Positions 37,562 to 47,946 of a DNA stretch of 64,000 nt are shown one piece after another. The position numbers and the translations under genes were made by a program. Position 1 is the stretch's first letter. Every line of letters starts with the position of its first letter. The DNA comes from Serratia fonticola (GTDB lineage: Bacteria; Pseudomonadota; Gammaproteobacteria; Enterobacterales; Enterobacteriaceae), in assembly GCF_001006005.1 (NCBI RefSeq), contig NZ_CP011254.1, positions 1,612,001 to 1,676,000 on the forward strand, read 5' to 3'. The notes under the pieces are model-generated. The model had not been told where the DNA came from and ran no database searches. It saw nothing but the letters and a program-made list of their open reading frames with translations.

Positions 37562-38839
37562 ATGCTGCTCCGTTTATATCAGGTACTACTCTACCTTATC
37601 CAACCCCTGATCTGGCTCCGCTTACTGCTGCGCAGCCGCAAAGCACCAGCCTACCGTAAACGCTGGGCGGAACGCTATGGTTTCTGCGCCGGGAAAGTAG
37701 TATCGGGCGGCATTATGCTGCATTCCGTTTCCGTTGGCGAAACCCTGGCGGCGATCCCTCTGGTTCGCGCCCTGCGCCATCGTTACCCTTACCTGCCGAT
37801 TACTGTGACCACAATGACGCCAACGGGTTCCGAACGGGTGCAGTCCGCTTTCGGTAAAGATGTGCATCATGTCTACCTGCCTTACGATCTGCCGGGTTCG
37901 ATGCGCCGTTTCCTCGACCAGGTGGATCCCAAGCTGGTGATCATCATGGAAACCGAGCTGTGGCCCAACCTGATTAACGCCCTGCATCAGCGCCAAATCC
38001 CGCTGGTGATCGCCAACGCGCGCCTTTCCGCCCGTTCAGCAGCTGGCTACAAGAAAATCGGCGGTTTTATCCGTGATATCCTGCGCCGCATCACCCTGAT
38101 CGCTGCACAAAATCAGGAAGACGGCGAGCGCTTTATCGAACTGGGCCTGAAGCGTTCACAGCTGACCGTCACCGGCAGCCTGAAGTTCGATATCTCCGTA
38201 ACGCCAGAGCTGGCGGCCAGAGCCATTACGCTACGCCGCCAATGGGCACCACGCCGCCCGGTGTGGATTGCCACCAGCACTCACGAAGGTGAAGAAACCA
38301 TTCTGCTGGAAGCCCACCGCCGGTTGCTGGAAAAGCACCCCGACCTATTACTTATCCTGGTGCCGCGCCACCCGGAGCGCTTCCCAACCGCCAAAGAGCT
38401 GACGCAAAAAGCGGGCTTCAGCTACACCACCCGCAGCAGCGGCGAAATCCCTTCCGGCAGCACGCAGGTCGTGATTGGCGATACCATGGGCGAACTGATG
38501 CTGCTGTACGGCATTGCCGATCTGGCCTTCGTTGGTGGCAGCCTGGTTGAACGCGGGGGGCATAACCCCCTGGAAGCGGCAGCCCATGCCATTCCGGTGC
38601 TGATGGGCCCACATACCTTCAACTTCAAAGATATCTGCGCCAAACTCTCCGAAGCAGGCGGGATGATCACCATCAGTGATGTCGACTCCTTGGTGAAAGA
38701 AATAGAAACGCTGCTGACCGATGAAGATTATCGCCGCTATTACGGCCGCCACGCGGTTGAAGTGCTGTATCAGAACCAAGGGGCGTTGCAACGCCTGCTG
38801 CAGCTGTTGGAGCCACACCTGCCGCCACGGAGCCACTGA
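37562..38839 (+). CDS. waaA: WaaA (KdtA), Kdo transferase
   Basis: The 425-residue membrane-anchored GT30 enzyme equals E. coli WaaA in length. An N-terminal hydrophobic helix (LLYLIQPLIWLRLLL) precedes the acceptor domain with LHSVSVGETLAAIPL, and the C-terminal domain has FVGGSLVERGGHNPLEAAAH. It transfers two Kdo residues to lipid IVA. The ATG opening MLLRLYQVL was chosen by length match. waaE begins immediately after its stop, with no gap. Confidence 0.97.
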   Translation: MLLRLYQVLLYLIQPLIWLRLLLRSRKAPAYRKRWAERYGFCAGKVVSGGIMLHSVSVGETLAAIPLVRALRHRYPYLPITVTTMTPTGSERVQSAFGKDVHHVYLPYDLPGSMRRFLDQVDPKLVIIMETELWPNLINALHQRQIPLVIANARLSARSAAGYKKIGGFIRDILRRITLIAAQNQEDGERFIELGLKRSQLTVTGSLKFDISVTPELAARAITLRRQWAPRRPVWIATSTHEGEETILLEAHRRLLEKHPDLLLILVPRHPERFPTAKELTQKAGFSYTTRSSGEIPSGSTQVVIGDTMGELMLLYGIADLAFVGGSLVERGGHNPLEAAAHAIPVLMGPHTFNFKDICAKLSEAGGMITISDVDSLVKEIETLLTDEDYRRYYGRHAVEVLYQNQGALQRLLQLLEPHLPPRSH

Positions 38840-39613
38840 ATGAGCCACCGTAACAGCCTTTCGGTAGTGATGATCGCCAAAAACGAAGCCGAGTTGCTGA
38901 GCGAGTGCCTGCAATCGGTCGCCTGGGCTGATGAAATCATCGTGCTAGATTCCGGCAGTACCGACGGTTCCATCGCTTTGGCGGAAAGTCTGGGTGCCAA
39001 GGTGTTTACCCATACCGACTGGCAAGGCTTCGGCAAGCAGCGGCAGAAGGCGCAAAGCTACGCTACCCAGGATTACGTGCTGATGATCGACGCCGACGAG
39101 CGCGTCACGCCAGAATTGCGCCACTCCATCGAGCAGGTATTAGCCAACGCCGACGATAACGTCGTCTACAGCCTGGGCCGCCGTAACCTGTTTCTTGGCC
39201 GCTTTATGCGCCACAGCGGCTGGTATCCCGATCGGGTCAACCGGCTGTATGCCAATCAGCGCTATCGCTATAACGACGACCTGGTCCATGAATCCCTCAA
39301 CACCGGCGGTGCAAAAGTCGTACCGCTGCAAGGCGATCTGCTGCACCTGACCTGCCGTGACTTTTTTGCCTTCCAGCGCAAACAGCTGCACTACGCCGAG
39401 CAATGGGCAATCCAACGCCACCAGGCCGGTAAGCGTTGCGGTTATCTGTCGATCCTCACCCACACGCTAGGGGCGTTCTGCAAAACCTGGCTGCTGCGGG
39501 CCGGTTTCCTCGACGGCAAACAGGGCTTGCTGTTAGCCGTGGTCAACGCGCAATATACCTTCAATAAATATGCCGCACTGTGGGCATTGGGCCGCAACTA
39601 TTCAGAGAAGTAA
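38840..39613 (+). CDS. waaE: WaaE (KdtX), LPS core beta-1,4-glucosyltransferase
   Basis: The 257-residue GT2 enzyme has [17 protein letters not shown], the nucleotide-sugar LDSGSTDGS and the metal-binding MIDADERV motif, plus the family signature [15 protein letters not shown]. In Klebsiella and Serratia WaaE adds a beta-1,4-glucose to heptose I; E. coli K-12 lacks the gene. The waaA-waaE-coaD order supports the assignment. The ATG directly follows the waaA TGA. Confidence 0.94.
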   Translation: MSHRNSLSVVMIAKNEAELLSECLQSVAWADEIIVLDSGSTDGSIALAESLGAKVFTHTDWQGFGKQRQKAQSYATQDYVLMIDADERVTPELRHSIEQVLANADDNVVYSLGRRNLFLGRFMRHSGWYPDRVNRLYANQRYRYNDDLVHESLNTGGAKVVPLQGDLLHLTCRDFFAFQRKQLHYAEQWAIQRHQAGKRCGYLSILTHTLGAFCKTWLLRAGFLDGKQGLLLAVVNAQYTFNKYAALWALGRNYSEK

Positions 39614-40102
<489 letters not shown>

Positions 40103-40912
40103 TCAATGCTGGCAGCGGCGGCAGAAGAAGGTGCTGCGCTGCCCGTGTTTGGCGCTCTCAATCGATGTGCCACAGGCACGGCAGGGTTCACCTGCCCGGC
40201 CATAGACCTGCAGTTCCTGCGCAAAATACCCCGGCTTACCGTCCGACTGCAGGAAGTCACGCAGCGTTGTTCCCCCTTGTTCAATTGAACGCAGCAACAC
40301 CGCCTTGATCGTTTCGGCCAACAGATCCGCCTGCGCCTTGGTCAAGGATCCCGCCTGACGATCCGGCAGGATCCCGGCGGTAAACAGCGATTCGCTGGCA
40401 TAGATATTCCCCACGCCAACCACCAGCTTGTTATCCATCAACCAAGGCTTGATCAGCGTACGCTTATTACGGGATTTCTCGTACAGGTAGGTGCCATTGA
40501 ACTCTTCACCCAGCGGTTCTGGGCCAAGATGAGCCAATACGTTGCTGGCGGCCAGATCGTCACACCATAGCCAGGCACCAAAGCGGCGCGGGTCGGTGTA
40601 GCGCAGGATAAAACCGTTGCTCATCACCAGATCGACGTGGTCATGCTTACCTGGCTCGGTTTCCTCTGCCAGCATACGTAAGCTGCCAGACATCCCCAGA
40701 TGCACGATAATCCAGCCGTGGTCCAACTCGATCAGCAGATACTTGGCACGGCGCTGTACGCTGCGCACCGGCCGATCGCTCAGCGCCAGGATCTGCTCGG
40801 AGACCGGCCAACGCAGGCGAGCGTTACGCACCACCGCATACTGGATGTTGTGGCCAACCAGGTAAGGCTCAATGCCACGGCGGCTGGTTTCGACTTCTGG
40901 TAATTCAGGCAT
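40103..40912 (-). CDS. mutM: MutM (Fpg), formamidopyrimidine-DNA glycosylase
   Basis: The 269-residue enzyme begins with the catalytic [15 protein letters not shown] (Pro2 and Glu3 of the mature enzyme) and has the helix-two-turn-helix [15 protein letters not shown] and a C-terminal zinc finger with CRACGTSIE and FFCRRCQ. It removes 8-oxoguanine and cleaves the abasic site. Downstream of rpmBG but separated by a terminator, it may be expressed by readthrough or its own promoter. Length equals E. coli MutM. Confidence 0.97.
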   Translation of the reverse strand: MPELPEVETSRRGIEPYLVGHNIQYAVVRNARLRWPVSEQILALSDRPVRSVQRRAKYLLIELDHGWIIVHLGMSGSLRMLAEETEPGKHDHVDLVMSNGFILRYTDPRRFGAWLWCDDLAASNVLAHLGPEPLGEEFNGTYLYEKSRNKRTLIKPWLMDNKLVVGVGNIYASESLFTAGILPDRQAGSLTKAQADLLAETIKAVLLRSIEQGGTTLRDFLQSDGKPGYFAQELQVYGRAGEPCRACGTSIESAKHGQRSTFFCRRCQH

Positions 40913-40952
40913 GACTGGCTCCCTCTCTGCGTTTTTCTACCCTTTATAAATG

Positions 40953-40980
40953 AAAAAACCCGGCCGAGGCCGGGTTTTCA
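40953..40980 (-). terminator. Terminator after rpmG
   Basis: AAAACCCGGCC and GGCCGGGTTTT form an 11-base-pair stem with only two loop bases, with a T-run on the minus strand. It lies 15 bases past the rpmG stop and upstream of mutM, so it ends most rpmBG transcripts. Confidence 0.88.
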
Positions 40981-40994
40981 TTAATCCACTAAAA

Positions 40995-41413
<419 letters not shown>

Positions 41414-41475
41414 TTATTCTCCAAAAATCAAATCAGCTCGAGCTTCGTATAGGGTATGGCCGCCTCGTCAGGCTT

Positions 41476-41572
41476 TTAGAGCCCATCTCAGCAAACTTCA
41501 TACTGAGGAGACTCTCGTCATCAGGTCAGAAACCTCACATCAGGTTGGAAACCTGCTGAGATAGGCTCTTAA
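41476..41572 (-). repeat. Structured inverted-repeat element in the rpmB leader
   Basis: The outer arms TTAGAGCCCATCTCAGCA and TGCTGAGATAGGCTCTTAA are inverse complements with one G-U wobble, giving a helix of about 17 base pairs. Inside are two copies of a 17-base repeat (CATCAGGTYNGAAACCT) 19 bases apart; the right one contains the perfect hairpin CAGGTT-GGA-AACCTG. The element lies wholly in the predicted rpmBG leader RNA, between the promoter and the gene. It may be a ribosomal-protein autoregulatory structure or a palindromic mobile repeat. Confidence 0.7.
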
Positions 41573-41602
41573 CGCCAAACCCAAGATTCTCAAAGGTGGC
41601 GT

Positions 41603-41631
41603 AGTATACGCTCTGAAGCGTAAGTGCTCAA
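41603..41631 (-). promoter_or_regulatory. Sigma-70 promoter of rpmBG
   Basis: On the minus strand, TTGAGC and TATACT are separated by exactly 17 bases, five of six matches at the -10 and four of six at the -35. The predicted start is near 41596, giving a leader of about 185 bases before the rpmB ATG. Confidence 0.75.
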
Positions 41632-41675
41632 GTCCCGAACAGCTAAAGATCCCTCAAGGATCGCGAAAAAGTTGT

Positions 41676-42359
41676 TTATAGCCATCCGCGCTCGGCAAAA
41701 GAGACGCATTCACCCCGGCCTATCACCAAATGATCGAGCACTCGGATCTCCAATAACTGGCAAGCATTTACCACTTGCTCGGTTATCAAACGGTCGGCGT
41801 GACTGGGTTCAGCCTTACCCGAAGGATGATTATGCGCCAGAATGAGGGCTGCTGCATTAGCCTTCAAAGCCGCACGCACAATTTCTCTTGGGTGGACAAC
41901 GACGCTGTTGATGGTACCAGCAAACATCTCCTGATGGCGAATAACCCGGTGCTGATTGTCTAAAAACAACACTAAAAACACCTCTCGCTCATGGTGAGCC
42001 AGCAAACTGTGCAGGTAATGCTGGGTAATTTTCGGATTCAGCAGCGCGTTTTCCAGCAAATGGGGGCCGGAAAACAGCCTGAAAGCTAATTCAGAAATTG
42101 CCTGCAGCTGTGCATAGGTGGCAATCCCCAACCCTTTCTGACTATGAAATTGTTCGTAGTCCGCCGAAACCAGGTGATACAGCGAACCAAAGTGCGCCAG
42201 CAACTGTTCGGCGCGCTGTGAGACGTGAACCCCAGGTAGCCCGGTTCGCAAGAAAATTGCCAACAGCTCCATATCGGAGAGCGCCGCTGCGCCATCACGC
42301 ATCAATTTTTCCCTGGGCGCCAAAGCCCCAGACCATAACGACATATCCTGATTGCTCAT
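41676..42359 (-). CDS. radC: RadC-family JAMM-domain protein (YicR)
   Basis: The 227-residue protein has an N-terminal helix-hairpin-helix region ([17 protein letters not shown]) and a C-terminal MPN+/JAMM domain with the metal-binding [16 protein letters not shown] and the acidic residue in EVFLVLFLD. The ATG eight bases after GGGAGG was preferred to a GTG two codons earlier. Despite the name, a DNA-repair role in E. coli was not upheld, and the function of the family remains uncertain. It is divergent from coaBC and upstream of rpmB as in E. coli. Confidence 0.93.
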   Translation of the reverse strand: MSNQDMSLWSGALAPREKLMRDGAAALSDMELLAIFLRTGLPGVHVSQRAEQLLAHFGSLYHLVSADYEQFHSQKGLGIATYAQLQAISELAFRLFSGPHLLENALLNPKITQHYLHSLLAHHEREVFLVLFLDNQHRVIRHQEMFAGTINSVVVHPREIVRAALKANAAALILAHNHPSGKAEPSHADRLITEQVVNACQLLEIRVLDHLVIGRGECVSFAERGWL

Positions 42360-42542
42360 TGCCACCTCCCTGCCTGCTACAGCAGCATGTCACGGGGAAT
42401 TTCATCGTGCGACAGGTGATTGATAATATTGCGAAGTGTTACGAAAACCCGCATGTAACTGGCTGCATACACAGCAGAATCGCTCCACCTGGCGGCGGTT
42501 ATGCTAAAATGTCCGCCTCTTTCGGATTTCAATCGGACAATC

Positions 42543-43760
42543 ATGATGACGGGACTTTCCGGCAAACATATTGTGCTTGGCATCAGTGGCGGTATTGCCG
42601 CTTACAAATGCCCTGAGCTGGTGCGCCGCCTGCGCGACAGAGGCGCCGAGGTAAGAGTGGTAATGACCAGCGCTGCCAAAGCCTTCATTACCCCACTGAC
42701 GCTGCAGGCCGTTTCCGGCTATCCGGTTTTCGACGATCTGCTGGATCCCGCAGCAGAAGCCGCCATGGGCCATATTGAATTGGGCAAATGGGCCGATCTG
42801 GTGATCCTGGCCCCGGCCACCGCCGATCTGCTGGCCCGCGTTGCTGCCGGCATGGCCAACGATCTGCTAACCACGGTCTGCCTGGCTACCGCTGCCCCGA
42901 TCGCGGCAGCACCGGCCATGAACCAACAGATGTACCGTGCTGCTGCCACCCAGGCCAATCTACAGACCCTACAAGGGCGTGGTGTGCTGCTGTGGGGACC
43001 AGACAGCGGTAGCCAGGCCTGTGGTGATATCGGGCCTGGCCGCATGCTGGATCCGTTGGCGATAGTGGAGCTGGCTAACGCTCATTTCTCTGCACCGCAG
43101 GATCTGCAACATTTAAAGATTATGATCACCGCGGGCCCCACCCGTGAGGCACTGGATCCGGTGCGTTTCGTCAGCAACCACAGCTCCGGCAAAATGGGTT
43201 TTGCTATCGCCAAGGCCGCCGCCGCTCGCGGTGCGCAAGTCACGTTGGTCGCCGGGCCGGTCAGCCTGCCTACACCGCCTTGGGTAACCCGTGTGGATGT
43301 CGTCAGCGCGCTGGAAATGGAGCAAGCGGTACAACAACACGCCGCGCAGCAGAACATCTTTATCTCCTGCGCTGCCGTGGCGGATTACCGGGCAGAACAG
43401 ATTGCCGATGAGAAAATCAAAAAGCAGGGTGATGAAATCATCCTCAAGATGATCAAGAATCCGGATATTGTCGCGGGCGTTGCCGCGATGAGCAAAAATC
43501 GTCCCTTTGTCGTCGGGTTTGCGGCTGAAACCCAGAATGTGGAAGAATATGCGCGACAAAAACTACTGCGTAAAAAACTGGATTTAATCTGCGCCAACGA
43601 TGTATCGCTTGCAGAGCACGGTTTTAACAGTGATACCAATGCCCTGCATCTTTTTTGGCAGGATGGAGACAAGCGCCTGCCGCATAGCGACAAGGCACTC
43701 CTTGGCCAACGTTTACTAGACGAGATAGTCAGCCGTTATGATGAAAAAAATCGACGTTAA
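42543..43760 (+). CDS. coaBC: CoaBC (Dfp), phosphopantothenoylcysteine synthetase/decarboxylase
   Basis: The 405-residue bifunctional enzyme has an N-terminal flavin-dependent decarboxylase (about 1-190; [26 protein letters not shown], and the catalytic Cys in [13 protein letters not shown]) and a C-terminal CTP-dependent synthetase (about 191-405; [29 protein letters not shown]). It performs two consecutive CoA steps. The start is uncertain: ATG at 42543 or the next codon, with a weak ribosome-binding site. It overlaps dut by 23 bases. Together with coaD the window encodes three CoA-biosynthesis activities. Confidence 0.95.
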   Translation: MMTGLSGKHIVLGISGGIAAYKCPELVRRLRDRGAEVRVVMTSAAKAFITPLTLQAVSGYPVFDDLLDPAAEAAMGHIELGKWADLVILAPATADLLARVAAGMANDLLTTVCLATAAPIAAAPAMNQQMYRAAATQANLQTLQGRGVLLWGPDSGSQACGDIGPGRMLDPLAIVELANAHFSAPQDLQHLKIMITAGPTREALDPVRFVSNHSSGKMGFAIAKAAAARGAQVTLVAGPVSLPTPPWVTRVDVVSALEMEQAVQQHAAQQNIFISCAAVADYRAEQIADEKIKKQGDEIILKMIKNPDIVAGVAAMSKNRPFVVGFAAETQNVEEYARQKLLRKKLDLICANDVSLAEHGFNSDTNALHLFWQDGDKRLPHSDKALLGQRLLDEIVSRYDEKNRR

Positions 43761-44196
43761 GATCCTTGACCCACGTATCGGTCAAGATTTCCCACTGCCG
43801 ACCTATGCCACCCCAGGCTCTGCCGGGCTTGATCTGCGCGCCTGTCTGGACAGCGCGGTTGAGTTGGCACCAGGCGAAACCACCCTGCTGCCTACCGGCC
43901 TGGCTATCCACATCGCCGATACCGGTCTAGCTGCAGTGATCCTGCCGCGCTCCGGTCTGGGCCATAAGCACGGCATCGTGCTGGGTAACCTGGTTGGCCT
44001 GATCGACTCCGATTATCAGGGCCAGCTGATGGTGTCCGTATGGAACCGTGGCCAGAAATCCTTCACTATCGAGCCAGGTGAACGCATCGCACAGATGGTA
44101 TTTGTGCCGGTAGTGCAAGCCGAGTTTAATCTGGTGGAAGAGTTCGATAGCAGCGAACGGGGTACCGGTGGTTTTGGCCACTCTGGTCGCCAATAG
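43738..44196 (+). CDS. dut: Dut, deoxyuridine triphosphatase
   Basis: The 152-residue trimeric dUTPase has all five family motifs: [43 protein letters not shown], and the C-terminal [10 protein letters not shown]. It hydrolyses dUTP to dUMP and pyrophosphate. It starts inside the end of coaBC, the standard enterobacterial arrangement, and is followed by slmA after 258 bases in which I see no gene. Confidence 0.97.
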   Translation: MMKKIDVKILDPRIGQDFPLPTYATPGSAGLDLRACLDSAVELAPGETTLLPTGLAIHIADTGLAAVILPRSGLGHKHGIVLGNLVGLIDSDYQGQLMVSVWNRGQKSFTIEPGERIAQMVFVPVVQAEFNLVEEFDSSERGTGGFGHSGRQ

Positions 44197-44454
44197 AACC
44201 TGCCCGTAACCGAATGATTTACAGGGATGGCGCCTGCAACCGCGCCGCTAGCAATGCGGCACGGTTGGTCTGGCAATTGAGAGTAACGCACGGAGAATAA
44301 GGGTCTGAAAAGACCTGTTAGCCATTACACCGTACAACAGCGATCTTATAAGCCGCACAGAGTTTACTCTGCAACGGCCGGTGCGCGGGTTTTCGCAAAT
44401 CTATACCCGAAGAGATTGAGGGGATAAGCCGTTTTAGCAAGGGTCTAATCAAAC

Positions 44455-45051
44455 ATGGCAGAAAAAGAAAATACCAAAAGGAATCGGCGTGAGGAGATAT
44501 TGCAGGCGTTAGCCCAGATGCTGGAATCCAGCGACGGCAGCCAGCGCATTACCACAGCCAAGCTTGCCGCAAACGTTGGTGTCTCTGAGGCTGCCCTTTA
44601 TCGGCATTTCCCCAGCAAGACGCGGATGTTTGATAGCCTGATCGAGTTTATTGAAGATAGCCTGATAACGCGCATCAACCTGATCTTGCAGGATGAAAAA
44701 GAGACGTTCAACCGCCTACGCCTAATTGTGTTGTTGGTACTGGGGTTTGCAGAGCGCAACCCAGGCCTGACCAGGATCATGACCGGCCACGCGCTGATGT
44801 TTGAGCAAGATCGCCTGCAGGGCAGGATCAACCAGTTGTTCGAGCGGATTGAAGCACAACTGCGTCAGGTGTTGAAGGAACGTAAACTCCGGGAAGGAAA
44901 GGGCTTTATCGTCGATGAGACCTTGCTGGCCAGCCAGATCCTGGCCTTCTGTGAAGGGATGCTGTCGCGCTATATTCGCTCTGAATTCCGCTACCGCCCA
45001 ACGCAGGATTTCGATGCCCGCTGGCCGCTGTTAGCGGCGCAACTGCAATAA
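44455..45051 (+). CDS. slmA: SlmA, nucleoid-occlusion FtsZ inhibitor
   Basis: The 198-residue TetR-family protein has an N-terminal helix-turn-helix with [20 protein letters not shown] and a C-terminal helical domain that binds FtsZ. Length equals E. coli SlmA. It binds specific chromosomal sites and blocks Z-ring assembly over the nucleoid rather than acting as a normal repressor. The dut-slmA-pyrE-rph order matches E. coli. Confidence 0.96.
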   Translation: MAEKENTKRNRREEILQALAQMLESSDGSQRITTAKLAANVGVSEAALYRHFPSKTRMFDSLIEFIEDSLITRINLILQDEKETFNRLRLIVLLVLGFAERNPGLTRIMTGHALMFEQDRLQGRINQLFERIEAQLRQVLKERKLREGKGFIVDETLLASQILAFCEGMLSRYIRSEFRYRPTQDFDARWPLLAAQLQ

Positions 45052-45085
45052 TAAAGGATTGAATCGGTAGTACTCCATAGCCGTT

Positions 45086-45265
45086 TATACCCTATGGATT
45101 TTGAGTTGGCCGCTCTTGCGCATCCCTGCGCTCGCGGCATTTGTACATCCATGTACATCACAGCTAGGCGACAAACTTACTCATCCCCAGGAGCTTACTT
45201 TTCGTAAGTGACTGGGGTGAGTAAGTGCAGGTAACAACGCTGCAGCTTGAAAGACGACGGGTATA
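45086..45265. repeat. ERIC-like intergenic palindromic repeat
   Basis: A 180-bp element between slmA and pyrE is bounded by inverted ends TATACCC and GGGTATA. Its core (45175-45226) has ACTTACTCATCCCCAG facing CTGGGGTGAGTAAGT around CTTAC...GTAAG, the diagnostic ERIC centre. A second small palindrome, TGTACATCCATGTACA, lies nearby. ERIC elements are non-coding and transcribed with neighbouring genes in enterobacteria. Confidence 0.85.
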
Positions 45266-45291
45266 ACCGGGTTCAACCCGGCGCTATTATT

Positions 45292-45933
45292 TTAAACCCC
45301 GTACTGCTCGCGATAGGCCCGCACAGCGACCAGGCTTTCGGCCATTTCCGGCTGCTCTTCCAGGTAAGCAATCAACTCCTTGAGCGTAATAATCGAGATC
45401 ACTTTACAGTGATAATCACGCTCCACTTCCTGGATCGCAGAAATGTCGGCACGGCCACGCTCCTGACGATCGAGAGAAATCAGCACACCGGCCAGGCTGG
45501 CGTTATGGGCACTGATAATTTCCATCGATTCACGGATGGCCGTCCCGGCGGTGATCACGTCATCCACCAGCATCACACGGCCCTGCAACGGGCTGCCTAC
45601 CAGCGTGCCACCTTCGCCATGTTCCTTGGCTTCTTTGCGGTTGAAGCAATAAGGCACATCGAGATTGTGATGTTCTGCCAATGCCACTGCGGTGGTGGTC
45701 GCGATCGGGATACCTTTGTAGGCTGGGCCAAACAGCAGATCGAACTCGATGCCGGAATCCACCAGCGCTTCGGCATAAAAACGCCCTAACAGCGCCAGAT
45801 CACGCCCGGTATTAAACAGGCCGGCATTGAAGAAATAGGGGCTGGTACGGCCGGATTTCAGGGTGAACTCGCCGAATTTTAATACCTGCTTGCGGAGCGC
45901 AAACTCGATAAACTGGCGCTGGTAGGCTTTCAT
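45292..45933 (-). CDS. pyrE: PyrE, orotate phosphoribosyltransferase
   Basis: The 213-residue enzyme equals E. coli PyrE in length. It opens [20 protein letters not shown], binds PRPP through [16 protein letters not shown], and has the [14 protein letters not shown] loop. It converts orotate and PRPP to OMP. It lies downstream of rph with a transcription attenuator between them, so expression should follow the UTP level. The ERIC-like element lies beyond its 3' end. Confidence 0.97.
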   Translation of the reverse strand: MKAYQRQFIEFALRKQVLKFGEFTLKSGRTSPYFFNAGLFNTGRDLALLGRFYAEALVDSGIEFDLLFGPAYKGIPIATTTAVALAEHHNLDVPYCFNRKEAKEHGEGGTLVGSPLQGRVMLVDDVITAGTAIRESMEIISAHNASLAGVLISLDRQERGRADISAIQEVERDYHCKVISIITLKELIAYLEEQPEMAESLVAVRAYREQYGV

Positions 45934-45982
45934 TACTGCTTCTCCTAATTTGGTCGGTAACTTTGGTTCTATTTTCCGGGCA

Positions 45983-46015
45983 TAAAAAAGGCGACTGCTT
46001 GGTCGCCTTTAAAAA
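45983..46015 (-). terminator. pyrE transcription attenuator
   Basis: On the minus strand the rph stop is followed directly by TTTTT, then an AAAGGCGAC/GTCGCCTTT hairpin and a run of six Ts. This is the E. coli pyrE attenuator layout: when UTP is scarce, polymerase slows in the U-tract, ribosomes finishing rph keep up and block the hairpin, and pyrE is transcribed. Here the hairpin starts five bases after the rph stop, so coupling is preserved. Confidence 0.9.
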
Positions 46016-46732
46016 TCAGTCTGCCAGCGCCGCTTTCTGCGCCTGGAAGATGGTTTCGATGCCCCCTCGGGCCAGCGCCAGTAGCGCCAATAGCTCATCG
46101 TGGCTGAACGGCTCACCCTCGGCGGTGCCTTGCACCTCGATCATGCGGCCATCTTCCATCATCACCACGTTCATATCGGTTTCTGCGGCGGAATCTTCCA
46201 CATACTCCAGATCGCACAGCGCTTCGCCGCCAACGATACCGACAGAAACTGCGGCAACCATCCCTTTCATCGGGTTGGCTTTCAGTTTACCGGCGGCAAC
46301 CAGCGCATTCAGCGCATCGGCCAGCGCCACACAGGCACCGGAGATGGAAGCGGTACGGGTGCCGCCATCGGCTTGCAGCACATCGCAGTCCAGGGTGATG
46401 GTGAACTCACCGAGCTTTTTCAGATCCACTGCGGCACGCAGTGAACGAGCAATCAGACGCTGGATCTCCAACGTACGGCCACCCTGCTTGCCTTTGGCCG
46501 CTTCGCGGGCATTACGGCTGTGGGTCGAACGCGGCAACATGCCGTATTCTGCGGTGATCCACCCTTGCCCCTGGCCTTTCAAAAAGCGCGGAACGCCCTC
46601 TTCTACCGTGGCGGTGCACAAAACTTTGGTATCGCCAAACTCAACCAGCACTGAACCTTCAGCGTGTTTCGTGTAGTGACGGGTCAGTGTCAGGGGGCGA
46701 ACTTGTTGTGGTGCTCTGCCTGCAGGACGCAT
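46016..46732 (-). CDS. rph: Rph, RNase PH
   Basis: The 238-residue phosphorolytic exoribonuclease is full length and intact, unlike the frameshifted copy in E. coli K-12. It opens [20 protein letters not shown] and contains the conserved [14 protein letters not shown] and [15 protein letters not shown] (phosphate-binding) segments. It trims tRNA 3' ends. An upstream in-frame start 13 codons earlier was rejected on length. Its end positions the ribosome for pyrE attenuation. It is divergent from yicC. Confidence 0.96.
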   Translation of the reverse strand: MRPAGRAPQQVRPLTLTRHYTKHAEGSVLVEFGDTKVLCTATVEEGVPRFLKGQGQGWITAEYGMLPRSTHSRNAREAAKGKQGGRTLEIQRLIARSLRAAVDLKKLGEFTITLDCDVLQADGGTRTASISGACVALADALNALVAAGKLKANPMKGMVAAVSVGIVGGEALCDLEYVEDSAAETDMNVVMMEDGRMIEVQGTAEGEPFSHDELLALLALARGGIETIFQAQKAALAD

Positions 46733-46858
46733 GGGCTCTCTCCGGCTTCTTATTAACGTTTGGCTGCGCATTATACGGGCTTCGTGACGTTATGCCTATC
46801 CTGCCCGCAGGTGCAACGCTATAATCGTTCCATCTTTTCCTATTTACGGGTACGCACA

Positions 46859-47722
46859 ATGATCCGCAGCATGACCGCCTACGCCCGGCGTGAAATCAAG
46901 GGTGAATGGGGCAGCGCAGCTTGGGAGCTGCGTTCCGTTAACCAACGCTACTTAGAAACCTACATCCGCCTGCCTGAGCAGTTCCGCAGCCTCGAGCCAG
47001 TGATCCGCGAGCGTATCCGTGGCCGCCTGACACGTGGCAAAGTGGAGTGCAACCTGCGCTTTGAGCTCGACCCAAGCGCGCAAAGCTCGATGATCCTGAA
47101 CGAAAAACTGGCCAAGCAGCTGGTTGAAGCCGCCAACTGGGTCAAAATGCAGAGCGACGAAGGGGAAATCGATCCAATCGACGTCCTGCGCTGGCCGGGC
47201 GTGATGTCCGCTCAGGAACAGGATCTGGACCTCATCAGCAACGAGCTGATGCAGGCGCTGGAAGGCGCACTGGATGATTTCATCGTGGCTCGCGAAAGCG
47301 AAGGTACCGCGCTGAAAGCCCTGATCGAGCAACGCCTCGACGGCGTGAGCGCCGAAGTGATCAAAGTACGCGCCCAGATGCCTAATATCCTGCAATGGCA
47401 GCGCGAACGTTTGGTCAGCAAGCTGGAAGAAGCCCAGGTACAGTTGGAAAACACTCGCCTGGAGCAGGAACTGGTGCTGATGGCACAGCGTATCGACGTC
47501 GCCGAAGAGCTGGACCGCCTGGAAGCGCACGTCAAAGAGACGCACAATATCCTGAAGAAGAAAGAAGCCGTTGGCCGTCGCCTCGACTTTATGATGCAGG
47601 AATTCAACCGCGAATCGAATACGCTGGCATCCAAGTCGATCAATGCCGAAGTGACTACTTCAGCTATCGAGCTGAAGGTGCTGATTGAGCAGATGCGTGA
47701 GCAAATTCAGAATATCGAGTAA
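46859..47722 (+). CDS. yicC: YicC-family endoribonuclease-like protein
   Basis: The 287-residue protein equals E. coli YicC in length. It has the N-terminal YicC domain (SMTAYARREIKGEWG, VNQRYLETYIRLPEQF, RGRLTRGKVECNLRFE) and the C-terminal DUF1732 (about 205-287; LDRLEAHVKETHNILKKKEA, GRRLDFMMQEFNRESNTLAS). Family members have recently been described as ribonucleases that affect small-RNA turnover. The ATG opening MIRSMTAYA was chosen because the conserved domain starts there. A terminator follows. Confidence 0.95.
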   Translation: MIRSMTAYARREIKGEWGSAAWELRSVNQRYLETYIRLPEQFRSLEPVIRERIRGRLTRGKVECNLRFELDPSAQSSMILNEKLAKQLVEAANWVKMQSDEGEIDPIDVLRWPGVMSAQEQDLDLISNELMQALEGALDDFIVARESEGTALKALIEQRLDGVSAEVIKVRAQMPNILQWQRERLVSKLEEAQVQLENTRLEQELVLMAQRIDVAEELDRLEAHVKETHNILKKKEAVGRRLDFMMQEFNRESNTLASKSINAEVTTSAIELKVLIEQMREQIQNIE

Positions 47723-47748
47723 GTTTTAAGTGCCATCATTGAACAGAG

Positions 47749-47772
47749 AGCCCGCATAACAGCGGGCTTTTT
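47749..47772 (+). terminator. Rho-independent terminator after yicC
   Basis: AGCCCGC and GCGGGCT form a seven-base-pair stem with a six-base loop followed by TTTT. It begins 27 bases after the yicC stop and isolates the next small gene from yicC transcription. Confidence 0.88.
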
Positions 47773-47799
47773 AATATCACCACCCATCGAGGTTTTCCT

Positions 47800-47946
47800 A
47801 TGTCCAAATATGCCCAGGCAGCCATTGATACGGTAAGAAAAAACCAGGGAAAATCATCACTCGATATGCGTCAAGAATGGGATAAAACGATGATGGAGTT
47901 GAAGGCTAACCCACTATCCGACCCGCATCGCCATCCTCCGCTATAA
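47800..47946 (+). pseudogene. Short 48-codon ORF, probably a truncated DUF6979-like gene
   Basis: The reading frame starts MSKYAQAAIDTVRKNQGKSS and stops after 48 codons. A GAGG ribosome-binding site lies seven bases before the ATG, just after the yicC terminator. The opening resembles small unknown-function proteins of 100 residues or more that start MSKYxQAA (DUF6979 as I recall it). The last 13 codons overlap the end of the convergent ECF ATPase gene antisense. I read this as an N-terminal remnant cut short where the ECF operon was joined; a genuine small protein remains possible. Confidence 0.5.
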
